The notes below the pieces were generated by a model, which searched no databases, was not told the DNA's origin, and saw only the letters and a program-made list of their open reading frames with translations. A stretch of 64,000 bases of DNA from Korobacter sp963758505 (GTDB taxonomy: Bacteria; Acidobacteriota; Terriglobia; Terriglobales; Acidobacteriaceae): contig CAVWVJ010000001.1 in the NCBI GenBank assembly GCA_963758505.1, positions 62,001 to 126,000 of the forward strand. Direction: 5' to 3'. Both the position numbers and the translations under genes were made by a program. The first letter of the stretch is position 1, and each line of letters starts with the position of its first letter. Below, piece by piece: positions 36,021-43,624 of this stretch.

Positions 36021-36427
36021 ATGAAGAAGTACATAGCATTGATGTGTCTGATGTCTGGTCTAGCGATAGCCCAGGGCAACAGCGCGGTGGGATCGTGGAA
36101 GTTCGATGCCGCCCAGTCGCAGAATGCGCAGTTCAAATCGGCTCACCTGGTAGTCACAAAAGATGATGCTAACGGAGTTGCGTGGCGATTGAGCGGAACG
36201 GGAGAAGATGGTAAGCCAATCCATGAAGCGTTCTCAGCGAAGCGCGAGACGGAGGAGCGGTAAAGGGAAGAGATGGTGAGAAGGCGACCTGGCACAAGGA
36301 TGGGTCGTTCGATTACACGACTGCGGATGGACAGACCATGCATAGGACAGCCTCGCTCTCTGATGACGGCAAGACGATGACCATCACCGGAGGAGTGGGC
36401 GGTCAGGATGTCAAAGAGGTGGGGTGA
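36021..36427 (+). pseudogene. Exported beta-strand protein with a one-base frameshift
   Basis: Begins MKKYIALMCLMSGLAIAQGN (signal peptide), then SAVGSWKFDAAQSQ, VVTKDDANGVAWRLSGTGED. The frame stops at 36263, but the +2 frame continues with GRDGEKATWHKDGSFDYTTA, DGQTMHRTASLSDDGKTMTI and a stop at 36427. The two halves are one family (GSWKxDxxxS ... SDDGKTMTITG) related in style to the protein at 27463-28089. A single missing base near 36255 explains the break. Confidence 0.7.
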
Positions 36428-36585
36428 AGTCTAGCAACACGTCAGATGCCGGTCCGGCGAAGCAATAACCGCAGCGGAACTTGCGGCTAGGCGGAACCGT
36501 GAAGGGCACATGAACCTGTGCCCTTTTTGGTTGCCGTTCCCTATGGGTCAATCTTTTTGCATCATAATGAGATGTAAGAGTCCTC

Positions 36586-36705
36586 ATGTCGCACTCCGCA
36601 CCCACTGTGCACTCCGTACATTTTTATGTCAGCCATGGTGCTCTCATTGATCGACTTTGTGGCGTTGTGTGTTCCGGATTACTGGTGGGCAATTCAGTCC
36701 TGGAA
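36586..36705 (+). pseudogene. N-terminal fragment of a MEDS-domain protein
   Basis: MSHSAPTVHSVHFYVSHGAL, IDRLCGVVCSGLLVGNSVL, near-identical to the first 40 residues of the MEDS protein at 24948-25493; homology then stops abruptly. It complements the C-terminal fragment at 3194-3520 in type, though the two do not add up to a full gene. Confidence 0.75.
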
Positions 36706-36879
36706 TTGGCTTCCTTCGGGGTAGTTGTGGGGCCAGGAAGCCAGCCCCTGTGTCGAGCCACGCCTTGTTTGGGGGACATTCCTAAGTGATTGATTTCTCA
36801 TCGTGGTGGAGAGAGATACGAATTCAATGCAAGCGTCATCATTCGGTAACACGGGCCATTCACTGTCGCTGACCCAATA

Positions 36880-37252
36880 ATGGTGACACGCAGGAGCGGG
36901 GGCGGCGGCAGTGCGGGCGGAATTGTCGGGGGCGCGGGTGGTATATCGGCATCCCGGAGTTCGAGGCGAAGCGTTATGAGGGTGAGGTTGAAAAGGGCGG
37001 AATCGTGGACTGTGACGGACATCACGAGCCAAGAAGGCGTTAGAAGAAACAGGAGCGCACGACATCTCCCGCACCGGAGAAGCTGGGGCAGATTTCAATA
37101 AGTCGGATCGTCCGCTTCCCAATGCAATGAAGATCGAAACCAAGACGACCAGCACGCCCATTAATATCCAACCCGAGAACAACTCGCAATTGCACAATGC
37201 GGCAGGTGCCGATGTATCTCCTAGCACGAAGGTTGAGGATCGGGACTCTTGA
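36880..37252 (+). pseudogene. Decayed YflT-like general stress protein
   Basis: Pieces in different frames follow the order of the glycine-zipper stress proteins (YflT/DUF1269-type): a Gly-rich stretch at 36890-36945, then IGIPEFEAKRYEGEVEKGGI V, then, after a frame change, KALEETGAHDISRTGEAGAD FNKSDRP. At least two frame changes separate them. The final frame runs on to a stop near 37252, overlapping the next open frame. Confidence 0.6.
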
Positions 37253-37742
37253 ACAGGAGCACCTCGCGTTGAGAGCTTCGGCGAATCAAGGCAAACCTCC
37301 TATTGCCGCTACAGACCGGGCAGGAGATTTCCACGACAAAGTGGTTGCGGCCAAGGATGCCGGCGCTCCGTATCGGGGTAAGGAGGGAGGGACTGCTCCC
37401 AGTGGCCGATCCAACACTACAGTAACTGCGGTTCACCCGAAGGAACTCTCTCCTGTGGAGCGCCCCACCCCGCCGAGCACCGGGAATGCAAAACAGGACA
37501 AGAAGTATCAGCAACAACAGGAAAAGCTATATGCTCAGCAGGAGAAGGAGCGCCAGCAGCTTCAGAAACAGCAAGACAAAGAGCATGCCCAGCTAGACAA
37601 ACAAAAAGCAGACGCAGCCAAGAAGCAGCAGGTGGAAGAAAAGCATCAGCAGCAAACGCAAGCGCAAGCGAATCGACACGCCCAACAACGTGAGCAATTG
37701 CAGTCTCGTCAAACGGGTGGCGGGCACGAGCCGAAGAAATGA
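37197..37742 (+). pseudogene. C-terminal part of a Gln-rich coiled-coil protein (FecR/DUF6600-like tail)
   Basis: 181 residues, but real similarity starts about LALRASANQGKPPIAATDRA GDF. It continues with AVHPKELSPVERPTPPSTGN and a long Gln/Lys/Glu coiled coil (KYQQQQEKLYAQQEKERQQL and onward). This tail belongs to large exported acidobacterial proteins with FecR-like or DUF6600 domains, all of which are missing here. The start overlaps the stress-protein remnant, consistent with a deletion fusion. Confidence 0.5.
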
Positions 37743-38052
37743 CGCCTTGGAACGTCAGGATTTCTCATCTTAACGAGGCCGAAACTGCTGTTCTTGCTAA
37801 TGGTGACCCTGAGCGACTCTAAGGCGGGAGCTCGGGGTCATCACCAACCTCCCTAAATCTCCCCTGCTTCGCACTGCACCCATCTGCTAACAAGTGTTGA
37901 CAGATCCTGTTTCGATGAGCCTTCTCATGGGAAAGCTTAATCATTCTGACCGTTTCCCCTGGCAGTCGCATCGCCGACCCCATTCCGACAGTAGCTAATT
38001 CTGCTTCAGAGTTTAGGTCAGTCGTCGTGCAGGGTCGGTTCGTTCAACGACG
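37743..38052. other. Intergenic, nothing recognised
   Basis: About 310 bases between convergent genes; no clear hairpin or repeat. Confidence 0.4.
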
Positions 38053-38652
38053 TCATTTTCTGACGTCTCTCCGGCGCTCTGCTGCGAGCAGAATTCGAGA
38101 ACGATGCAAGCGAGGCTTCCAGTGATTGGTCAGACAAAAGCTGCCGGGTTCCGCACCACACTCAGGACACGAAAACTCGATTGCGGCTTTCGTCTTGGGT
38201 TTGATTGTAGGCAAGGACATGGAGCCGCTCTCGGCAGAGTGCGTCGGCTTCTTGCCGGAACTATCTCGTGTCAGTTCCCGAGCGATGGGAACCGTTGGGG
38301 GACAGCGGCGCAGCTTTACTGACTCTCGGCATTTATGCTCCGCAATATGATCGTTCATCCGATCCAGCGCCTCGGCAATCCGCAACATTGCGCCATGTTT
38401 TTCTTTATCGGTACCATTGAGGACCTTGGCGTTGTAGGTCTCTACTGCATGATTGAACTCTCCCAACCGAGTCTGGTACTCGGAGCAAACGGCATGAGCC
38501 TCGGCCACGTCTGTAAACGGTTTCCCGCATTTCTTGCATATGACAAATTCAGAATCGATGCGCAGCAGGTCTGCAGGATGGTGTACGTCACCGCAGTGTG
38601 GTCACCCCCATTGGGGTGCAGGCGAGGGCGGGTCATTGGGCCTGCGTCTCAT
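38053..38652 (-). CDS. Zinc-ribbon protein with an in-frame TGA in place of a zinc cysteine
   Basis: From the ATG at 38652 the frame reads MRRRPNDPPSPAPQWG, then TGA (38602-38604, codon 17), then PHCGDVHHPADLLRIDSEFV ICKKCGKPFTDVAEAHAVC and on to 38053, 199 codons in all. If the TGA were Cys, the protein would open with CPHC followed by CKKC, a standard zinc ribbon. A second cysteine cluster lies near the end (FSCPECGAEPGSFCLTNHWK). Conventional reading would start at the GTG at 38508 and lack the first ribbon. No convincing SECIS hairpin follows the TGA, so a nonsense mutation or base error is the likeliest reading, but see findings. Confidence 0.55.
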
Positions 38653-38723
38653 CGGTGCGAGTTTATCAGTATCTTCCGGTCGATGCGGCGGCTGCGAACA
38701 CTTGCGATCCGGCACACTGACCT

Positions 38724-38942
38724 ACAGTTCTTGGGACTTCACCCTCAACACCACGGACAGGACAGGCAACGTTGGGATCGATCCATTTGACCGTGGCGGA
38801 GTACAGACTTTCACCTACACCGGGGACTTTCTTTGTCACAACTCCGATGCACACGACGAACACAGCGCTCGTGACGGCAACCGTCACCGCAGGAACGAGT
38901 CAAGCTAGTGAAACCTTTCCGGTTGCGATCACCAAGAAATAG
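38724..38942 (+). pseudogene. C-terminal Ig-like domain remnant
   Basis: The frame reads TVLGTSPSTPRTGQATLGSI, HLTVAEYRLSPTPGTFFVTT and ALVTATVTAGTSQASETFPV AITKK to a stop, the pattern of bacterial Ig-like repeats (VVGGSxSTGxVTL ... TATVTAG). There is no start. A strong terminator follows, suggesting this was the end of a large surface protein. Confidence 0.45.
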
Positions 38943-38978
38943 AGAAGGCGTGTCGCCCTTCCACGATCGTTTTCAAAG

Positions 38979-39001
38979 AAGCCCGCAGAATCTGCGGGCT
39001 T
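38979..39001 (+). terminator. Rho-independent terminator
   Basis: AAGCCCGCAGA pairs with TCTGCGGGCTT around a single base (inner pairs must open), followed by TTCC. It closes the Ig-like remnant. Confidence 0.7.
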
Positions 39002-39160
39002 TCCGTTTGGCGAGATATCCAGAGTTCCCCCGGTTCAAAAATTTAGTCTCATGGTCCCAGAAACGACGTAGGGGTCGGCAGCTCTGAATCCGTCTTCGGC
39101 AGTTGACGGCATCTGGCTCGCGGGACTAAGCTCTGCGGCATTTGAATGAGGAGGCGACCA

Positions 39161-39365
39161 ATGGCCACAACTCGGAAAGTTATCGATTGCCGCTGGTTCC
39201 CAACTGAGAAGCCTTGCGACATCGCCATATCAGGCAATGAAGAAGAAGTCCTCAACATCGCCGTACAGCATGCCGTTCAGTCTCACGGAACACAAAAATA
39301 CGCCCGAATTGCGGCACCAGTTGCGCTCAATGCTTCGAGATGCCGCGAAGGCTCAGGCTGCGTAA
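39161..39365 (+). pseudogene. DUF1059 protein with a one-base frameshift
   Basis: MATTRKVIDCRWFPTEKPCD IAISGNEEEVLNIAVQHAVQ SHG matches DUF1059 (two cysteines then a helix ending in HxxxxHG). The frame then goes wrong, but the next frame gives EHKNTPELRHQLRSMLRDAA KAQAA to a stop at 39365, the expected family ending. One missing base after SHG explains it. GAGGCGA precedes the ATG as ribosome site. Confidence 0.75.
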
Positions 39366-39455
39366 AACCTACTTTCCCAGACACCCTCGGCATCAGCGAG
39401 CCGTTGGTGCGGTCAGGCAGCGATAGGGGTCAGTCCACAAACGCTAGAGGACGCT

Positions 39456-39842
39456 GTGTCCATCGACATTGTTCGAACGCCCAATGCGCCGGCCCCGCCC
39501 CCGACGTACAGCCAAGCAGTGCGGGCAGCGGGACTTGTTTTTGTCTCCGGCACAGGGCCGAACGACCCGCTCACCGGAAAAATCGTTGGCGAGACGATCC
39601 AAGAGCAGACCAGACAATGCTTGAAGAACGTGTCGGCAATTCTCGAAGCCGCAGGCACTTCTCTGAGCCGGGTCGTGAGTGCAACTTTCATCCTCTTTGA
39701 CGAAACTGACTTCATCGGCATGAATGAAGAGTGGGTTAAGTGGTTCCCCACGAACCCGCCTGCACGCCCAGGTGCGAAATTGCCCGTCCGAATCCCCGGT
39801 CTGAGAGTCTCCATTGCCGTCATTTCAGAGGCGAAGGGATGA
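39456..39842 (+). CDS. RidA/YjgF-family protein
   Basis: 128 residues from a GTG. The family pattern is complete: PPTYSQAVRAAGLVFVSGTG, then QEQTRQCLKNVSAILEAAGT SLSRVVSATFILFD, and IPGLRVSIAVISEAKG. Archetypal RidA deaminates reactive enamine/imine intermediates from PLP enzymes; the conserved Arg of that site corresponds to KLPVRIPG. It acts in the cytoplasm as a trimer. No related metabolic gene is adjacent. Confidence 0.88.
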   Translation: MSIDIVRTPNAPAPPPTYSQAVRAAGLVFVSGTGPNDPLTGKIVGETIQEQTRQCLKNVSAILEAAGTSLSRVVSATFILFDETDFIGMNEEWVKWFPTNPPARPGAKLPVRIPGLRVSIAVISEAKG

Positions 39843-39871
39843 TCAGGGGCATCCGTCCTCGGGCGATTCAA

Positions 39872-40521
39872 TCAGAACTTCGTATGCTCAATGTGACGCA
39901 GCTTGTCTCGAACTCCGTCAGAATCTGCTTGGCGATGCATTGCCCGTTCCGGCTTTTCATAGAAAGGATTTTCGAGCAGAATCTGATCTTCTATGCGCAC
40001 GTACGGATGGGTCGCAAGGCAGTGATCCAGCATCGCTGGGGGCAAGGAGTTGCGATTGTACTGGCAAAGTCCGAGTGCACGGTTCGAGAGGTAGAAGTCA
40101 TTGAGCCGTGCTTCGTATTCCGGCAATCGTTCGGTTCCCGGAGCACCCTCGAGAACCCAACTCATATCGCCCGCTGCACAGAGGCCTGAAAAACCAGCAT
40201 CGAGGGCATCTTTCACTGCTTGATGCAACATAGTGATCATTGCATCCGGATCGAAGGAGCACCCTTGAGATGCCCATCTCGCTTCGTCAGGAGAATGAGT
40301 GCGCCTCGTTTCTCTTCAGAGCGTGCGTGGATGCCAGCTTTTCGCAACGCCGAACGAAAGTGGGCAACCGTCTGTTCGCAACACACGTACAAACACCGCT
40401 CTCCCCGGCTGAGTCCACCACGGATATATTCAATAGCGGCGGTAAGCTGTTCCTCCGGAGAAGAGTAGATCGTGCAAACGTGGTCACCTTGCTGATAAAC
40501 GAGACGGTGAGAAGTGGACAT
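39872..40521 (-). pseudogene. MEDS-domain protein with a one-base frameshift
   Basis: First part from 40521: MSTSHRLVYQQGDHVCTIYS, AAIEYIRGGLSRGERCLYVC, then a frame break near 40264. The second part continues SFDPDAMITMLHQAVKDALD, AGDMSWVLEGAPGTERLPEY, EARLNDFYLSNRALGLCQYN and ILLENPFYEKPE. Together they form one MEDS protein of about 215 residues, of the same subtype as the one at 42977. The cysteine in ALGLCQYN aligns with the TGA codon of that gene. Confidence 0.8.
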
Positions 40522-40643
40522 ATGGCACCCCAGCGCCGTGACGGCTGAGTATAATCTTAGCGCCAACCCAACCAGAAAAAAAGCATCTTGATTCGATATA
40601 CCGAATCCCCGTGCAACCATAATTCCAACCCAGGGGTCCAGGT

Positions 40644-40841
40644 CGCATCCGTGAGCCGTTTTCCCATCCCAACTGGCTCTTCGAGATCAAATGGGACGGG
40701 TTCCGGGCACTCCTGTTTGGAGTGAAGTCTGATGTTCGGCTGGTCGCTCGGCGCCACCGACCTCGGAGAACACGGGTGAGCCCATCGATCAGTCCGGGGG
40801 ATGACCGGAATTCATTGAACCCGTATCATGCTGACGGGTAG
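40644..40841 (+). pseudogene. Fragment of an ATP-dependent DNA ligase
   Basis: The frame reads RIREPFSHPNWLFEIKWDGF RALLFGVKSDVRLVARR, containing the nucleotidyl-transferase motif I (ExKxDGxR) with the catalytic lysine in EIKWDGFR, as in LigD/LigC-type ligases. Only about 40 residues match; the rest is lost. No Ku or primase gene is near. Confidence 0.6.
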
Positions 40842-40910
40842 AGGACTTTGCTGAGCACGGTTCGACTAGGTAATTTGCTGAGTCGAACGTAGTCCACATC
40901 GAATCGCTGT

Positions 40911-41117
40911 ATGGACACTCGAGCAATTCTCAACGAACTCCGAAATCAACGAGATCGCATCCAGCAGGCTATCGATGCTCTTGAACGAAGCACTAGGAGT
41001 GCCCCGAGCCGTTGGCGCAAACAGGGTCGGCACACGTCGGCGGAAGCACGTCGGCGAATCGGACTGGCGATGAAGAAGCGTTGGGCTGAGCGGAAGAATT
41101 CGCCGAAGGCAGCGTAA
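40911..41117 (+). CDS. Small basic protein with terminal AT-hook-like region
   Basis: 68 residues: MDTRAILNELRNQRDRIQQA IDALERS forms a coiled-coil helix; SAEARRRIGLAMKKRWAERK forms a basic tail similar to the NUMOD/A-T-hook-like tails of small acidobacterial proteins. Possibly nucleic-acid-binding. A terminator follows at 41181. Confidence 0.6.
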   Translation: MDTRAILNELRNQRDRIQQAIDALERSTRSAPSRWRKQGRHTSAEARRRIGLAMKKRWAERKNSPKAA

Positions 41118-41180
41118 GGCGGGCTGAACCGGACACACTTGATCAAGTTGAGCCAATGGGATGCTGCCCCCACGACAAAG

Positions 41181-41207
41181 AAAATCCCGGAAATCCCGGG
41201 ATTTTTT
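41181..41207. terminator. Bidirectional-looking terminator
   Basis: A perfect 10-bp stem (AAAATCCCGG / CCGGGATTTT) with a 5-base loop, A-run before and T-run after, between convergent genes. Confidence 0.85.
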
Positions 41208-41280
41208 CTGCACCGAGCATAGGATTTTCAAGCGATCTGCGAAGGGAAACAAGGCGCAGAAAGCCTCTGGACGCAGCTGT

Positions 41281-41688
41281 CTATCGAGACTCGGAGGAAG
41301 CAGCCTCACGAGGAGTCATCGAGACGACCACGTAATCTCTCTCTTTGTCGTCGCCCAAGCGGAGCTTCATCTTGTCCTTACTCAGCCGAAATTCCGCCTT
41401 CGATGAGACGGGCAAGAGCGACGGGTGCTTCTCATCTTTGGGTCGGATATGGTAGGTGACGCTGTCAGTCTGCAACACGTATTCTTGGCACAAAAGCACG
41501 TGCGTTTTCTGGTGCGTCGAATCTGTCCCCAGCACTTCACCGGCGACCGTGCTGCCGCCCTTCTGCTCAGAGCCACATTCAACAGCTTCCATTTGCAGGA
41601 GCGTTCCCGTCTGATAAGACTTAGTTTCTTTGGCGTACAGCAAAGTGGTCGAAACCACGCATAACGCGAGCATCGTTACAATTTTCAT
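41281..41688 (-). CDS. Exported hypothetical protein
   Basis: 135 residues from the ATG at 41688 (GGAGGG seven bases upstream). Signal peptide MKIVTMLALCVVSTTLLYAK, then a beta-rich mature part with two cysteines (VECGSEQKGG and LLCQEYVLQTDSVTYHIRPK) and a C-terminal KLRLGDDKERDYVVVSM strand. The strand pattern with a VTYHIRPKDEKHP turn is recurrent in acidobacterial secreted proteins. Function unknown. Confidence 0.7.
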   Translation of the reverse strand: MKIVTMLALCVVSTTLLYAKETKSYQTGTLLQMEAVECGSEQKGGSTVAGEVLGTDSTHQKTHVLLCQEYVLQTDSVTYHIRPKDEKHPSLLPVSSKAEFRLSKDKMKLRLGDDKERDYVVVSMTPREAASSESR

Positions 41689-41906
41689 TAATTCCCTCCA
41701 GAAACGTCTGGAGAGATTTAATCCCAAAATGGTCAGGATGTTGTCGTTACGCATGGGCCTGTACCTCTGGGGTTGATGAGTTCTTCGCTAACTGCTGATG
41801 AACCCGGCTGCCTGCAGGCACTCATGCTCTCCCTTTCAAAGAGTTGCTCAAAAGCCTCTTCAAATGCTTAATATCCTCGGCGACTCGGCCTACGTTCGGT
41901 AACCCC

Positions 41907-42260
41907 ATGGTTACCAATAGTCCACGGCTGGATCGAACTTTTGGTGCTTCGGCGGATCCCAAACGACGTGAAATTCTAGCCCAGCTCGCGCAAGGCGAAA
42001 TGACAGTGGGCGAACTTGCGTTACCGTTTCACGTGTCTCGGCCCGCGATTTCAAGACATCTCCATGTGCTTGACAAGGCCTGGCTCATCCGCCTTTTCGT
42101 AAGGGGCGCAACATAGGTGCCGCCAATGCGAGCGCATTGCGGGATGCTGCCGCTTGGGTTGAAAGCTATCGCGCCTTCTGGGACATGAAACTGGATTCAC
42201 TGGCGCGCTGCGTCGAGGGGAAAAACTTGAGTCCATCAAGGCTGGTAGTCCGTGTCTAGC
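41907..42260 (+). pseudogene. ArsR-family regulator with a one-base frameshift
   Basis: From ATG 41907: ADPKRREILAQLAQGEMTVG ELALPFHVSRPAISRHLHVL DKAWLI is an ArsR-type winged helix. The frame stops at 42116, but the next frame continues GRNIGAANASALRDAAAWVE SYRAFWDMKLDSLARCVEG to 42260, the usual family tail. One base was lost near 42105. These regulators normally sit before an AHSA1/SRPBCC gene, which is absent here. Confidence 0.8.
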
Positions 42261-42976
42261 GAAAGATCAATGCGAGCGCCGCGAAGTTTTTTTGGCCTTG
42301 GCCACGCCCCGAATGTCTCGCCCATTGATGGCGCAGGGAAGGAGACGACTGGGACTGCATTGAACTCTGGAGGATCAAGAAGCCAATTTCCGATGAAATG
42401 TTTCCCCGTCGTGGTCCAGCTACCATAGCGACGAAAAAATGCTGGGGGCGGCAGCAGTCAAGCTGTGTCGCTGATTCGTCAAAACCGAACTGGTGGAGAT
42501 ACTCCATGAGCTGCGGCTGCTGCAGGAATGAGCGCCGCGAGCGCCAGGGCCATCGTAGTTAGTGAATTTCCAGAACGTGGTAGCGGGTCAAAAACAAGGC
42601 CCGCCATCTCGGCAGGCCTAAAAGCAATAGCGGTGTAGGTAAGGGTGGCGGTGCCGCTGTATTGCAGGTTTACAAGAACGCGGCGCAGGAGTCAGCCCGC
42701 CAGCCGCTCGAGGATGTCTTGCCCTTCGGCGCAGGCGCTTCGGCCGGTGCTGTCGGACAAACCACGCAATCTCTACACCGGAATTGTCATCGTAGATGCA
42801 GAGGTGGGCCAAGCAGTTGTCCTGCCCGGGGTACATTTATGTTTGTGTCGTGACACGAAATGTGATTCGCCAGGGCGCTGCAGCACTGGTAACATCTTCC
42901 TGCAAAGACAACACTGAACCTTCTTTTGCATCAAAGTGCTCAATGCAGAGATGCTGAAGCGCACTGGAGGTCGTCA
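42261..42976. other. Stretch without a clear gene
   Basis: About 700 bases. A minus-strand frame around 42500-42690 (containing TATLTYTAIAF and an Ala-rich hydrophobic run) has a coding look, but I cannot assign it. Otherwise nothing is seen. Confidence 0.35.
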
Positions 42977-43624
42977 ATGTCTGAAGCGATTACTTTCGCC
43001 GGCACACCGCTGGGACAATACCGCCATATCTGTGCCTTTTTCCACACACCGGACGAGATGTACCGCGTGTTGATGCCTTTCATTTTGGAAGGCTTCGAGC
43101 ATGGTGACCGAGCGTTTCACATCGTCGATTCGAGAAATTGGGAAAACCACGTATCCAGGCTGCGCGATGCAGGAATCCAGGCCGAAGCCGCGATGAGCCG
43201 TGGCCAACTGGAAGTTCGGAATTGGCACGAGGCGTATCTTCGTGATGGTCACTTCTCGCAAGACCGAATGCTGGCGCTGATCGAAGAGGTACTGCAATCA
43301 GGCCCAAAGCAGGGATATGACGTCACGCGACTGGTGGCACACATGGAATGGGCATTAGAAGACATGCCCGGCGTAGATGATTTGGTGGAATACGAGACTC
43401 GGCTGAATTACGTCTTGCCGCGATATAAAGACCCTGTTATATGAACGTACGATTGCGCCAAGTTTGGCGCCGGCGTCGTAATGGACATCATGCGGACTCA
43501 TCCCATGGTCATCATCGGAGGGGTTCTGCAGTCGAACCCATTCTTTGTGCCGCCTGACGAGTTTCTGTTGGAGCTACGAGAGCGCGGGGCTTACAGGGTC
43601 AAAGCTTCTCCCAAACATGCCTGA
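42977..43624 (+). CDS. MEDS-domain protein, candidate selenoprotein (in-frame TGA at the conserved Cys)
   Basis: Conventional reading stops at a TGA at 43442-43444 after DPVI (155 residues). The same frame then continues without interruption: TYDCAKFGAGVVMDIMRTHP, MVIIGGVLQSNPFFVPPDEF, ending at 43624, 215 residues plus the recoded position 156. This is the exact C-terminus expected of MEDS proteins. Position 156 aligns with the Cys of ALGLCQYN in the 40-kb copy and of FHLHCAYP in the 3- and 25-kb copies. A 6-bp hairpin starts 10 bases after the TGA. The extended stop overlaps the kinase ATG by 8 bases, so the long form fits the operon. Upstream half is intact (HICAFFHTPDEMYRVLMPFI, FEHGDRAFHIVDS). 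Confidence 0.6.
43455..43470 (+). promoter_or_regulatory. Candidate bacterial SECIS hairpin
   Basis: GCGCCA pairs perfectly with TGGCGC around the loop AGTT. The loop starts 16 bases after the TGA and has G as its second base. From memory of the bacterial SECIS consensus (stem 4-16 bp, loop 16-37 bases after UGA, G in the first two loop bases) it meets all three conditions. The same bases encode CAKFGA, so coding constraint could produce it by chance. Confidence 0.45.

Noticed and set aside
38534..38908. Plus-strand open frame of 124 residues over the zinc-ribbon and Ig-like region
   Set aside because: It overlaps the Ig-like remnant in another frame that shows better family pattern, and its first half is antisense to the zinc-ribbon gene.
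42618..42836. Minus-strand frame with an Arg-rich composition
   Set aside because: No start context or domain; codon pattern resembles a shadow of GC-rich sequence.
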